Source of the DNA: an uncultured Phocaeicola sp.
GTDB taxonomy: Bacteria > Bacteroidota > Bacteroidia > Bacteroidales > Bacteroidaceae
NCBI GenBank assembly: GCA_944320845.1
Contig: CALUJA010000005.1
Span: forward strand, 62,001 to 126,000
Length of the DNA: 64,000 nucleotides
Direction: 5' to 3'
Positions 28,812 through 37,805 of this stretch are shown piece by piece; the stretch's first letter is position 1; each line of letters begins with the position of its first letter. Made by a program: the position numbers and the translations under genes. The notes under the pieces are model-generated. The model did no database searches. It was not told where the DNA came from and saw only the letters and a list, made by a program, of their open reading frames with translations.

Positions 28812-29714
28812 ATGGATAAGATTGTAAACATATCAACAGTCAGAGACTACGATGAGCATTGGGGGATTGAAAGCCGCCATCCATTAGTAAATGTACTTGA
28901 GGGCTCACGGGTTACAAGCCCGATACCGAACTGTCGCAAGAACTTCGGAATTTATGTCATTTTTTTGAAAGACATACGGTGTGCCGATTATTTGCGGTAT
29001 GGCCGTGGGGAATATGACTATCAAGAGAATACTCTTGTATTCGTTTCTCCCGGACAAGTGTTTGGCTATCCGGCAGATGGCTCCACCTATCAAGCAAAAG
29101 GTTGGTGTCTTTATTTCAGCCCCGATTTATTGCGGAATACCCAACTCGGAGGGCGTATGAAGGATTATACTTTCTTTTCCTATAATGTAAACGAGGCATT
29201 GCATCTCTCTTTGCAGGAGAGGAATACTATCATCGACTGCTTGAAAAAGATAGATGATGAGATAAAGAACGGGACAGACCGTCACAGTAATACCATCATA
29301 GTTTCTGCCATTGAATTGTTTTTGAATTATTGTACACGTTTTTATGACCGACAATTCATTACACGCAAAAGAGCCAATAAAGACATACTGACACGTTTCG
29401 AAGATTTGCTTGACGGCTATTTTATATCAAACAACCCTTATCGGTTGGGTACACCTACTGTAGCTTGGTGCGCTGACCAGTTGCATCTTTCTCCTAACTA
29501 TTTCGGAGACTTGATAAAGAAGGAAACGGGGAAGTCTGCCCAGGAGTATGTGCAGCAAAAGATTATGGATACAGCCAAAGACTTGTTGCTTGGTTCAAGT
29601 AAAAGCATCAGCGAGATAGCATACGCTTTGGGATATCAATACCCGCAATATTTCAGTCGGGCATTTAAGAAAGCAGTCGGATGCTCTCCGAATGAGTATA
29701 GAATATTGAATTGA
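28812..29714 (+). CDS. AraC family transcriptional regulator
   Basis: A 300-residue regulator. The N-terminal cupin-like sensor (about 1-180) is followed by two C-terminal helix-turn-helix motifs: WCADQLHLSPNYFGDLIKKE (20) and SISEIAYALGYQYPQYFSRA (20), ending GCSPNEYRIL. It is divergent from the operon that begins with its truncated paralogue. Inference: it controls the leftward hydrolase-CMD-flavodoxin operon and perhaps the rightward Fe-S/aldo-keto-reductase genes; the inducer is unknown. Confidence 0.92.
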   Translation: MDKIVNISTVRDYDEHWGIESRHPLVNVLEGSRVTSPIPNCRKNFGIYVIFLKDIRCADYLRYGRGEYDYQENTLVFVSPGQVFGYPADGSTYQAKGWCLYFSPDLLRNTQLGGRMKDYTFFSYNVNEALHLSLQERNTIIDCLKKIDDEIKNGTDRHSNTIIVSAIELFLNYCTRFYDRQFITRKRANKDILTRFEDLLDGYFISNNPYRLGTPTVAWCADQLHLSPNYFGDLIKKETGKSAQEYVQQKIMDTAKDLLLGSSKSISEIAYALGYQYPQYFSRAFKKAVGCSPNEYRILN

Positions 29715-29812
29715 TGATTGTCAACATATTATATATAATTTCATTCATTTTTCGGAATGTTGAAAGAACGAATATAATTCAGAGAAACAACATCCATCTA
29801 AAGATAATCTAT

Positions 29813-29878
29813 ATATACAATGCCTCTTCTTCTCCGACATACAGTCCGGCGGAAAGGGCATTGTATATGATTGCCGAT
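29813..29878. terminator. Inverted repeat after the AraC gene
   Basis: ATATACAATGCC (29813-29824) pairs perfectly with GGCATTGTATAT (29867-29878) across a 42-base loop that contains a further CCG/CGG pairing. There is no T-run. It may be a processing or regulatory stem rather than a terminator. The remaining 265-bp gap before the next gene holds only a promoter box. Confidence 0.35.
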
Positions 29879-29942
29879 GATTTACCGCAAAAACTGCATG
29901 TCGTCCCGAATTTTCTGTAAGTCCTTTCATACACATATCCTC

Positions 29943-29950
29943 TACCTTTG
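29943..29950 (+). promoter_or_regulatory. -7 box of the Fe-S / aldo-keto reductase operon
   Basis: TACCTTTG is a full match to TAnnTTTG, 29 bases before the ATG at 29980. Confidence 0.6.
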
Positions 29951-29979
29951 CATTAGAACAATGTCAATGAAATATGATT

Positions 29980-30915
29980 ATGGACAATAAAATCAGCCGA
30001 CGCAGCGCATTGAAACGTATGGGTGCTGCCGTAATCAGCGGAGCAGCCGTTGCTTCAGGCCTGTTTCCTCTTGCTTCATGCAGTGACAGCAAAAGCAAGC
30101 GGATTATTTTCTATTTCACGGGAACAGGCAACTGCCTGTACATAGCCAGGCAGCTTGCCGGAGAAAATACCGAACTGCTCAGTATCCCGCAGTTAGTGAA
30201 ACAAGGGAAATATGAATTCGAAGCGGATGAAATCGGTGTCGTGTACCCAATCTACGGGCATATGCCGCCCAACATGGTACGGGAATTCATCAAAAAAGTA
30301 CGGTTGAAAGCAGGATATAAGTTTGCTGTCCTGACCTACGGAGCGAGGAAGTGCGACGCGGTAGAGATATGGGACCGCATATCACGAAATGCGGGCAACA
30401 GCTTCGATTACATCAATACCATCATCATGGTGGACAACTGGTTGCCTAATTTCGACATGAACGAACAAATCAAGATAGACAAGCACATTCCGGAAAACTT
30501 GCAGAAGATAACGGCGGACATCAACAGTCAGCGGCATTGGCACCAACCGGTAACGGAAGAAGAGCGTCAGATGCACCAGGGTTTCATGCGGCTGAGTGGC
30601 CTTGATCCGGAAGTCGGCTTTCTGATGGAGAGTGAGAAGTTTTTCGCTGTAACCGATGCTTGTATCGACTGTGGTATCTGTACCTACGTGTGTCCACGTG
30701 GCAACTACGAACTGACCTCTACCGGTGTTAAAATGGCAGGTGATTGTGAATTCTGCTTTGCCTGCATACAGAACTGTCCGCAGCACGCCATCCAATTCCG
30801 TCGGCAGAAAGAAGGTATATTCCCTAACGGGACGGAGAAGAATCCCAATGCCCGATACCGCAACGAACACATTTCGCTGATGGATATCAAGTTGGCGAAC
30901 AATCAGAAACTATAA
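29980..30915 (+). CDS. Tat-type EFR1-like flavodoxin/ferredoxin lipoprotein
   Basis: A 311-residue redox carrier. The N-terminus SRRSALKRMG (residues 6-15) with a hydrophobic stretch and PLASC (Cys34) looks like a Tat lipoprotein signal, although Ala replaces the usual Phe/Leu after RRx. A flavodoxin-like domain follows (RIIFYFTGTGNCLYIARQLA, FMN loop TGTGN at 47-51), and then two 4Fe-4S motifs, CIDCGICTYVCP and CEFCFACIQNCP. Such EFR1 proteins normally work in the cytoplasm; this one appears to be exported and folded with its cofactors, as Tat cargo would be. It is 13 bases upstream of the membrane fusion protein, so direct electron exchange with it is likely. Confidence 0.85.
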   Translation: MDNKISRRSALKRMGAAVISGAAVASGLFPLASCSDSKSKRIIFYFTGTGNCLYIARQLAGENTELLSIPQLVKQGKYEFEADEIGVVYPIYGHMPPNMVREFIKKVRLKAGYKFAVLTYGARKCDAVEIWDRISRNAGNSFDYINTIIMVDNWLPNFDMNEQIKIDKHIPENLQKITADINSQRHWHQPVTEEERQMHQGFMRLSGLDPEVGFLMESEKFFAVTDACIDCGICTYVCPRGNYELTSTGVKMAGDCEFCFACIQNCPQHAIQFRRQKEGIFPNGTEKNPNARYRNEHISLMDIKLANNQKL

Positions 30916-30928
30916 AAACACGGAAGAT

Positions 30929-32443
30929 ATGCTGAGAAAAATAAGACTGACACTTGCCATCCTGTTCTTTACGCTCATCACGCTGCTGTTCCTCGACTTT
31001 ACGGGAACCATGCACGCCTGGTTCGGCTGGATGGCAAAGATACAATTCCTTCCGGCGGCACTCGCTCTGAATATGGGTGTCATCGTGCTGCTCATTGCCT
31101 TGACACTTGTCTTTGGACGAGTGTACTGCTCGGTCATTTGTCCGTTAGGAGTGTTTCAGGATATCATTTCATGGATAAGCGGACGACGAAAAAAGAAAAA
31201 ATACCGTTTCTTCTGGTCGCCTGCCAAGTCATGGTTGCGCTACAGCATATTGGCATTGTTTGTTCTTGCCCTGATTGCCGGTATAGGTTCGCTTGTTGCC
31301 TTGCTTGCACCCTACAGTTCATACGGAAGGATTGCGGGCAACTTGTTTGCGCCTGTATACCGTTGGGGGAATAACCTGCTTGCCTACTTTGCGGAACGGG
31401 TGGACAGCTATGCCTTCTATGAAACGGATGTGTGGATGAAAAGCCTGCCGACATTCATCATCGCTGCCCTGACTTTTATTATCATAGGCATGTTGGCATG
31501 GCGCAACGGGCGGACATATTGCAATACCATTTGTCCGGTGGGGACGGTATTAGGATTCTTCTCCCGTTTTTCATTACTGCGCCCAGTGCTTGATGCAGAG
31601 AAATGCAAGCATTGCAGCCTGTGTTCACGCCGGTGCAAGGCTGCCTGCATCGACTACAAGAACCATCGCATTGATTATAGCCGTTGTGTAGCTTGTATGG
31701 ATTGCATAGAGACTTGCAAACATGACGCACTTCACTTGCTATGGCGTTGGAAAAGGACAGACCGTCAGGCAGCATCCGGTAAGCCGATGCAGGCCGTTTC
31801 CCCGGAACAGATAGATACTGCCCGCCGCAGCTTTCTCTCAGGCACGCTCGCGCTTGCCGTTACATCGGCACTGAATGCGCAGGAGAAGAAAGTAGACGGT
31901 GGATTAGCTGCCATCGAGGATAAGCAGGCGCCCAAACGTGCTACGCCGATTGTTCCGCCAGGTGCATGGAGCGCGAGAGATTTTGCACGGCATTGCACCG
32001 CCTGCCAGCTCTGTGTGTCTGCCTGCCCGAACAATGTACTTCGTCCATCCTCCGGCCTGACAAGCCTGATGCAGCCCGAAATGTCTTACGAACGCGGTTA
32101 TTGCCGTCCGGAATGTACCCGATGCAGTGAATTCTGTCCCGCAGGAGCCATCCGTCCGATAACAGTCTCTGAGAAATCTTCGACACGCATCGGCCATGCT
32201 GTATGGATAAAACAGAACTGTATTCCGCTGACCGACGGTGTAGATTGCGGCAACTGTGCCCGCCATTGTCCATCGGGAGCCATACTGATGATTCCTTCGG
32301 ATGACAGTAATCCGGACTCCGTCAAGATTCCGGTTATCAATGCCGAGCGGTGTATCGGTTGCGGTGCGTGCGAAAACCTGTGCCCGTCCCGTCCGTTCAG
32401 TGCCATCTATGTGGAAGGCCATACCATGCATAGTGTAATGTAA
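30929..32443 (+). CDS. NapH-NapG-like membrane polyferredoxin fusion
   Basis: A 504-residue protein. The first part is NapH/CcoG-like, with hydrophobic helices, two CxxxCP motifs (Cys67-Cys71 and Cys198-Cys202, in YCSVICP and YCNTICP) and two cytoplasmic-type 4Fe-4S sites (Cys226-236 and Cys253-263). A second Tat-like signal then appears in mid-protein, RRSFLSG at 299-305 followed by a hydrophobic stretch. The C-terminal part is NapG-like, with cysteine groups at 356-366, 392-403, 431-447 and 475-485. In Nap systems NapH and NapG are separate and pass quinol electrons to the periplasm. Inference: this fusion spans the membrane and feeds the exported flavodoxins and reductases next to it. No nap or nrf oxidoreductase is nearby. 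Confidence 0.85.
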   Translation: MLRKIRLTLAILFFTLITLLFLDFTGTMHAWFGWMAKIQFLPAALALNMGVIVLLIALTLVFGRVYCSVICPLGVFQDIISWISGRRKKKKYRFFWSPAKSWLRYSILALFVLALIAGIGSLVALLAPYSSYGRIAGNLFAPVYRWGNNLLAYFAERVDSYAFYETDVWMKSLPTFIIAALTFIIIGMLAWRNGRTYCNTICPVGTVLGFFSRFSLLRPVLDAEKCKHCSLCSRRCKAACIDYKNHRIDYSRCVACMDCIETCKHDALHLLWRWKRTDRQAASGKPMQAVSPEQIDTARRSFLSGTLALAVTSALNAQEKKVDGGLAAIEDKQAPKRATPIVPPGAWSARDFARHCTACQLCVSACPNNVLRPSSGLTSLMQPEMSYERGYCRPECTRCSEFCPAGAIRPITVSEKSSTRIGHAVWIKQNCIPLTDGVDCGNCARHCPSGAILMIPSDDSNPDSVKIPVINAERCIGCGACENLCPSRPFSAIYVEGHTMHSVM

Positions 32444-32463
32444 AATCTTATACATGAAAGAAT

Positions 32464-33864
32464 ATGAGCAATCAGGGGAAAAACAATAAAGAGTGGTCCC
32501 GCCGGGACTTTCTGAAGACAATAGGAGCTGTCGGAATGGCTGCCACCGGACTGTCAGCATGTACCAATGGGAAAAAGACACCTGCCGGCGTTTCCGGGCC
32601 TACGGGTGAAATGACATACCGCACAAACCCTTCGACGGGAGACCGTGTGTCGCTGCTCGGCTTCGGAATGATGCGCCTGCCTTCTGTAGGAGGGCGTAGC
32701 GCCCGTGAGGGGAATGAGGAGATAGACCAGGAGATGGTGAACGAGCTGGTGGATTACGCCATCGCCCACGGTGTGAACTATTTTGATACGTCGCCAGCCT
32801 ATTGCCGGGGCAAGTCGGAACACGCTACCGGCATCGCCTTGAGCCGTCATCCGCGTGATTCGTATTTTATCGCTACCAAGCTGTCGAACTTTGCGCCTTC
32901 CACTTGGAGCCGGGAAGCATCCATCGCCATGTATCGCAACTTGATGAAGGAACTGCAGGTGGACTATCTTGATTATCTGCTGCTGCACGGCATAGGCATG
33001 GGCGGCGGCATGGAAGAGTTTGAGAACCGCTATATGAAAAACGGCATCCTCGACTTTCTGCTGGAAGAGCGCAAGGCGGGCCGTATCCGTAACCTTGGCT
33101 TCTCTTATCACGGCGATGTGCGGGTATTCGACTACCTGCTCTCGCGGCACGATGAATACAAATGGGACTTCGTGCAGATTCAGTTGAACTATCTGGATTG
33201 GAAGTATGCCAAGCAAATCAACCCGCGGAATACCGATGCCGAATATCTGTACAACGAATTAGTCAGACGGGGCATTCCCGCTGTCGTTATGGAGCCGCTG
33301 TTGGGCGGCCGGCTTTCCAATGTGCCCAGTACCATCTTTGCCCGCCTCAAGCAGCGCGAGCCTGAGATGAGCGTGGCTTCATGGGCGTTTCGTTTTGCCG
33401 GAAGCTTGCCCGGTGTCCACACCGTGCTGAGCGGCATGACACGCATGGAGCACTTGCAGGACAATCTGCGCACGTATTCTCCCCTGAAACCGCTGACGGA
33501 AGATGATTTTGCTTTTCTGCAAGAAACCGCCACGCTGATGATGAGCTTCGACACCATCCCTTGCAATGACTGCAAATACTGTATGCCCTGTCCCTATGGA
33601 CTTGACATACCAGCCATCCTGCTTCATTACAACAAGTGCCTGAATGAGGGGAATATCCCCGAAAGCATGCAGGATGCGAATTACCGGAGTGCCCGTCGCG
33701 CCTTTCTTGTCGGTTACGACCGCAGTGTTCCGAAGTTGCGGCAGGCAAGCCGTTGCATCGGCTGTAACCAATGCAGCCCCCACTGTCCGCAGCGCATCGA
33801 CATCCCCGGTGAACTGCACCGGATAGATGCCTACGTGGAACGATTGAAGCAAGAAATCGGATAA
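32464..33864 (+). CDS. Tat-exported aldo/keto reductase with C-terminal Fe-S domain
   Basis: A 466-residue protein of the COG1453 type. It has a textbook Tat motif SRRDFLK (residues 12-18) and a lipobox TGLSAC (Cys33). The aldo/keto barrel keeps the catalytic tetrad in YFDTSPAY (Asp, Tyr), FIATKL (Lys) and LLLHGI (His). The tail carries CNDCKYCMPCP (from ~367) and CIGCNQCSPHCP (from ~431). Aldo/keto reductases normally use NADPH, which is absent outside the cytoplasm, so the Fe-S tail may deliver electrons from the neighbouring carriers. That is inference. It follows the membrane fusion by 20 bases and has a broken paralogue at 24271-24528. Confidence 0.9.
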   Translation: MSNQGKNNKEWSRRDFLKTIGAVGMAATGLSACTNGKKTPAGVSGPTGEMTYRTNPSTGDRVSLLGFGMMRLPSVGGRSAREGNEEIDQEMVNELVDYAIAHGVNYFDTSPAYCRGKSEHATGIALSRHPRDSYFIATKLSNFAPSTWSREASIAMYRNLMKELQVDYLDYLLLHGIGMGGGMEEFENRYMKNGILDFLLEERKAGRIRNLGFSYHGDVRVFDYLLSRHDEYKWDFVQIQLNYLDWKYAKQINPRNTDAEYLYNELVRRGIPAVVMEPLLGGRLSNVPSTIFARLKQREPEMSVASWAFRFAGSLPGVHTVLSGMTRMEHLQDNLRTYSPLKPLTEDDFAFLQETATLMMSFDTIPCNDCKYCMPCPYGLDIPAILLHYNKCLNEGNIPESMQDANYRSARRAFLVGYDRSVPKLRQASRCIGCNQCSPHCPQRIDIPGELHRIDAYVERLKQEIG

Positions 33865-33897
33865 TGAAAACAGAGAATTATTCAGTCAAGAGAAAAC

Positions 33898-34845
33898 ATG
33901 AAATCACTTAAAAATCTTCTGTTGTCCGCCTTGATACTATGTGGCGGAGCATATGCAGTCTGTGCACAAGAGAAAACGACTACGGCTGGTGTGCCGGTAG
34001 TCAAGTTGAACAACGGTGTGGAGATGCCCCGGTTCGGCATCGGTACGTTCCTCCAGCCCAGTGACGAAGTGTGCGAACAGTCGTGTCTTACCGCCTTGAA
34101 AGCCGGCTACCGTCACATCGACACCGCCCATGCCTATCAGGACGAGGCAGGTGTAGGCCGTGCCGTCAAGGAAAGCGGCATTCCCCGCGAGGAAATCTGG
34201 ATAACCAGCAAACTCTGGCCTACGGAATACGGCGAGGGCAAGACGCTGAAAGCCATCGACGAGATGCTGAAGCGTATGCAGCTGGACTACATTGACCTGC
34301 TCTATGTTCACCAGCCGGTGGGCGACTTCGTAGGGGCCTGGAAAGACATGGAAAAGGCAGTGAAGATGGGCAAGGTGCGTGCCCTCGGCATCAGCAACTT
34401 CGATGCCAACGATGAAGTATGGAACACGATTATGAAAGAGGCGACCATCAAGCCTGCTGTGCTTCAGATAGAGTGCCACCCCTACGCCCAGCGATTGGAA
34501 ATGCGCAAGAAAGCTGCAAAGGAAGGCATCCAGGTGGAATGCTGGTTCCCGCTGGGAGGCGCGATGAGCAACGGTGCCCTATTCAAAGACCCTGTGATAA
34601 AGAAGATTGCCGAAGCCCACGGCAAGACTCCGGCACAGGTTATTCTGCGCTGGCATATCCAGGAGGGATTCTCCGTCATCCCCGGTGCATCGAATCCCGA
34701 CTATATCAAGGAGAACATCCAAATCTTCGACTTCCAGTTGACCGACGAAGAGATGCAGCAGATGCGCTCGCTCAACAAAGAGAAGCGTTTCTTCAACGCT
34801 ACGCTGGAAGATGTGGAGAAGATGGTTTGGGGGGCAAGGCTGTAG
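33898..34845 (+). CDS. Sec-exported aldo/keto reductase
   Basis: A 315-residue protein with a clear signal peptide (MKSLKNLLLSALILCGGAYA, cleavage near AVCAQ). The barrel is of the AKR5/2,5-diketogluconate reductase type: VKLNNGVEMPRFGIGTF, catalytic Asp and Tyr in HIDTAHAYQDE, Lys in WITSKLW, His in LLYVHQP, and the cofactor-binding C-terminal stretch VIPGASNPDYIKENI. It has no Fe-S domain. How a Sec-exported enzyme gets a nicotinamide cofactor is not clear; it may bind it tightly or use the neighbouring flavodoxins. It is the last gene of the rightward redox operon (33 bases after the previous gene). Confidence 0.88.
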   Translation: MKSLKNLLLSALILCGGAYAVCAQEKTTTAGVPVVKLNNGVEMPRFGIGTFLQPSDEVCEQSCLTALKAGYRHIDTAHAYQDEAGVGRAVKESGIPREEIWITSKLWPTEYGEGKTLKAIDEMLKRMQLDYIDLLYVHQPVGDFVGAWKDMEKAVKMGKVRALGISNFDANDEVWNTIMKEATIKPAVLQIECHPYAQRLEMRKKAAKEGIQVECWFPLGGAMSNGALFKDPVIKKIAEAHGKTPAQVILRWHIQEGFSVIPGASNPDYIKENIQIFDFQLTDEEMQQMRSLNKEKRFFNATLEDVEKMVWGARL

Positions 34846-34998
34846 GCGTATTTGACAAGCATTTCCAAAGCGAAAATTTCAAGGATGTTTTGTCTAACTC
34901 GTTGGGGCAAATCGTGCTGTGGAGAATTTTATCGCCGGTGACTTTGTCCCGATTGTCTGCTTTCTGTTATCTTCGCAGATAAATTTAAAGAAATAGAA

Positions 34999-35436
34999 AT
35001 GGATATACAGCTTTTAGGGAAGCATCACATTGAAATGTGTAGCCGGTTGTTCATAGATACATTCTCACGCGAACCTTGGAATGAACAATATGAATCGGAC
35101 AAGGAGGTAATCAGATACTTTACAGACTTTCTGTCGCTGGACAGTTGCTTAGGATTTGTCGGACTGGAAGACGGGCGTTTAATAGCCCTTTGTATCGGGA
35201 TGCGCAAGCCTTGGCTGAAAGGTGTGGAATATTACATCGACCAGTTTTGTGTCGCTCCCGATTACCAGCAGAAAGGAATAGGCAGTCGTTTCCTTGCGAA
35301 GATAGAACATCGCATAGCGGATTTGGGAATGAAAGGCATCCTGCTCAACACGGAAAAAAGTTATCCTTCATTCAATTTCTACCGCAAAAACGGATTTATG
35401 GAAATAGAAGGGTTGGCGGTAATGGGAAAGGAATAA
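34999..35436 (+). CDS. GNAT family N-acetyltransferase
   Basis: A 145-residue acetyltransferase. The acetyl-CoA binding motif is QFCVAPDYQQKGIGSRFLAK (20 residues), followed by GILLNTEKSYPSFNFYRKNG. The substrate is unknown. TATCTTCG, one base off the -7 consensus, lies about 20 bases upstream, so it may have its own promoter in the 153-bp gap after the aldo/keto reductase. A terminator-like hairpin follows at 35554. Confidence 0.85.
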   Translation: MDIQLLGKHHIEMCSRLFIDTFSREPWNEQYESDKEVIRYFTDFLSLDSCLGFVGLEDGRLIALCIGMRKPWLKGVEYYIDQFCVAPDYQQKGIGSRFLAKIEHRIADLGMKGILLNTEKSYPSFNFYRKNGFMEIEGLAVMGKE

Positions 35437-35553
35437 TCGCTCTTGAATGTGCTTTTCCAGAAGTCATCGGACTGGAGAGCAGGTATTGCGAAGTGGTGCG
35501 GATGTCGTTACGCACAACCCGGCGAAAGAGGAAAGGCCGGCTGGCTAATAAAC

Positions 35554-35592
35554 AACAACGGGAAACAAGCTGATGCAATGTTTCCCGTTGTT
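35554..35592. terminator. Bidirectional terminator
   Basis: AACAACGGGAAAC (35554-35566) pairs perfectly with GTTTCCCGTTGTT (35580-35592). It lies between the convergent GNAT and aldo/keto reductase genes. Confidence 0.75.
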
Positions 35593-35617
35593 ATTTAATG
35601 TATATCTCTATCTTGTT

Positions 35618-36463
35618 TTACCCGTATGTCTCAATCAGGAATTTCACAAATTGCGGGTTGCCGAAATTCACCGTCCCTGTATCGTGGCAGTTGAGTGTGG
35701 CGATACGTTTCATTTCCTCATCGGTCAGCGTGAAGTCGAAGATGTCCAGGTTCTGCCGCATACGCTCCACATGCGTGCTCTTGGGGATGGCGACGATGCC
35801 CCGCTGCGTGAGCCAGCGCAGTGCCACCTGTGCGGCGGTCTTCCCGTAGCTCTTGCCGATGGAGGCGAGCAGTTCGTTCTTTACCACGCCTTCGGCACCT
35901 TCTCCGCCGAGCGGTCCCCATGCCATCATCTTCGTGTCGTGTTCTGCAAGAATTGGCTCGATGCCCTGTTGCTGGACGAGCGGATTGCATTGCAACTGGT
36001 TCACCATCGGCTTGAGGTCCACATAGTGGGCGAAATCGAAGAAGCGTCCCGCTTGGAAGTTACTTACTCCGATGGCACGCACTTTGCCTGCACGGTAGGC
36101 TTTCTCCATCGCCCTCCACGAGCCGAATACATCGCCGTATGCCTGATGGATGAGCAGCAGGTCGATGTAGTCGGTCTTCAGTTTGCGCAGACTTTCGTCG
36201 ATGCTTGCTGCCGCTTTCTCCTCGCCGGCATTTGAAATCCATACTTTCGTCACCAGAAAAATATCCTGCCGGGGCACTCCGCTCTTGCTGATGGCGTTTC
36301 CTACGCCCTCCTCGTTGAAGTAAGCCTGCGCCGTGTCAATCAGGCGATAGCCTATGTTCAGCGCATCGCTGACGCACCGTTCGCATTCCTGCGGGGCAAC
36401 CTTGAACACTCCGTAGCCCAATAGTGGCATTTCCACGCCGTTGCTCAGTTTGATTGTTTCCAT
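35618..36463 (-). CDS. Cytoplasmic aldo/keto reductase
   Basis: From the ATG at 36463 the protein has 281 residues and begins METIKLSNGVEMPLLGYGVF, the standard start; longer in-frame starts would cross the promoter. The tetrad lies in RLIDTAQAYFNE (Asp, Tyr), FLVTKVW (Lys) and LLLIHQ (His), and IPKSTHVERMRQN binds NADPH. It resembles 2,5-diketo-D-gluconate reductases. It has no export signal, unlike its two neighbours to the left. It has its own promoter. Confidence 0.92.
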   Translation of the reverse strand: METIKLSNGVEMPLLGYGVFKVAPQECERCVSDALNIGYRLIDTAQAYFNEEGVGNAISKSGVPRQDIFLVTKVWISNAGEEKAAASIDESLRKLKTDYIDLLLIHQAYGDVFGSWRAMEKAYRAGKVRAIGVSNFQAGRFFDFAHYVDLKPMVNQLQCNPLVQQQGIEPILAEHDTKMMAWGPLGGEGAEGVVKNELLASIGKSYGKTAAQVALRWLTQRGIVAIPKSTHVERMRQNLDIFDFTLTDEEMKRIATLNCHDTGTVNFGNPQFVKFLIETYG

Positions 36464-36494
36464 ATCGTCTTTGTTTAATCGGTTTCTATGTCTG

Positions 36495-36502
36495 CAAAGA
36501 TA
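36495..36502 (-). promoter_or_regulatory. -7 box of the cytoplasmic aldo/keto reductase
   Basis: The minus strand reads TATCTTTG, a full consensus match, 31 bases upstream of the ATG at 36463. Confidence 0.6.
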
Positions 36503-36691
36503 CGGTGGAATGTCGATTTCTTCCATACAAGGATTACGGATGATTGTGCCTTTTTTACGGATTGTACACGACTTGCCGGAGGCGGATTGGCAGTGCCGGT
36601 GATAATGAAGGTTAATGTTAATAAAGATGAGTCCGGAACTGATGGTACATTACCTTCGGACTTGATGTAGGATGAAGTCCGGCCTTATCTA

Positions 36692-37660
36692 TTATTGGTT
36701 TCCTTCCCAAAAGCGGACGGCATCGGTCAGCCATCCTTCGGCCACCGTCCCCGTGCCCAGTCCGAAGCCGTGGGGAAGCATGTCGTAAGCGTGAAATTCG
36801 GTCGGGATACCAAGATTGGAAAGGCTTTGCAGCCGTCGTTGCATGGTGCGCCACGGGGCGATGCCGTCGCTGGTGCCGACACAGGCATAGGTCGCCGCGT
36901 CTTGCGGACTGACCGTGCTGTAGCCCGTATATTGCATGATGACAGCCGAGGCTTGCGGTATATCTTCGCGTCCGGTCAGTTGGCGGAAGTAGTCCGCATT
37001 TCCGAGTACCGCTGCCATGCGTGCTCCTGCCGAACCGCCCCAAAGGGAATAGCCGGAGACACTTATTTCCAGCTCGTCGGCATGGTCATAAATATAAGCG
37101 ATGGCGCATGCAAGATCTTCGTAGGCATAGTCCGGACGGTAGATGAGCGCAAAAGCGTTGTACCCAAGTTTGGACAATTCGAGGGCATGGGGGAAGCTGT
37201 CGTGCATGGCTCCGACATACGCGAACGCACCGCCGGCATTACATACGGCGAAAGGCGCCCCCGGATTTCCACGGAAGAAGAACAGACCCGTGTCGCGCTT
37301 CTGCGGGTCGGCCTGCTTCTCGGCTTCCGTATAGATGTCGAGGAATACGCTGTCGGCGTGCGCCTTCAGGTAATTACAGATTTCGACGGTCTTGCCTGGG
37401 TCTATGTAGTTGTACCAGACCAGGCGCAGCTGCTCCAGGGTTTTGCCGCTCCAGTATCCCTCGTCAACAGGGAAAATCAGCCGTCCCCATTCGCCGAAAT
37501 CCGGGTCATTCATTACATCGCTGATGCGGGTGGTGCGGGTGAAAATCTGTTGCGTTCCTATACCTTCTGTTATGTTCATTCTTTCCATTTTTTCCGTACA
37601 GGCACATAGTCCTGTTGTCAGGGCAGCCATTATCATTGCAAGGCAGGTCATTAATTTCAT
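36692..37660 (-). CDS. Lipoprotein alpha/beta hydrolase (esterase-like)
   Basis: From the ATG at 37660 the protein has 322 residues with a lipobox TGLCAC (Cys21). The fold is alpha/beta hydrolase: the oxyanion-hole loop is CNAGGAFAYVG, the nucleophile elbow SLWGGSAGARMAA (Ser in GGSAG), and the likely catalytic His is in LPHGFGLGTG. It resembles BD-FAE/acetyl esterases that de-esterify carbohydrates or plant phenolics. It lies between a reductase and a Cys-rich protein on the same strand, each apparently with separate promoters. A near-consensus box (GAACTTTG) is seen just upstream. Confidence 0.8.
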   Translation of the reverse strand: MKLMTCLAMIMAALTTGLCACTEKMERMNITEGIGTQQIFTRTTRISDVMNDPDFGEWGRLIFPVDEGYWSGKTLEQLRLVWYNYIDPGKTVEICNYLKAHADSVFLDIYTEAEKQADPQKRDTGLFFFRGNPGAPFAVCNAGGAFAYVGAMHDSFPHALELSKLGYNAFALIYRPDYAYEDLACAIAYIYDHADELEISVSGYSLWGGSAGARMAAVLGNADYFRQLTGREDIPQASAVIMQYTGYSTVSPQDAATYACVGTSDGIAPWRTMQRRLQSLSNLGIPTEFHAYDMLPHGFGLGTGTVAEGWLTDAVRFWEGNQ

Positions 37661-37805
37661 CGTTTCGTGTAATTGTACGGCTGCAAAGTTCGACATAATC
37701 CTTTTGCCGTCTATTACACGAATTACTGCGAATGCCTACATTTTTGCGGTTAGTTCGACAAGACATGGATGCGTTCATATTCGCAGATTCTTGTACCATA
37801 ATCTC

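Noticed and set aside
29711-29920. Open frame of 69 codons after the AraC gene
   Set aside because: It begins at the AraC stop, spans an inverted repeat, and matches no family; it looks like non-coding AT-rich DNA.
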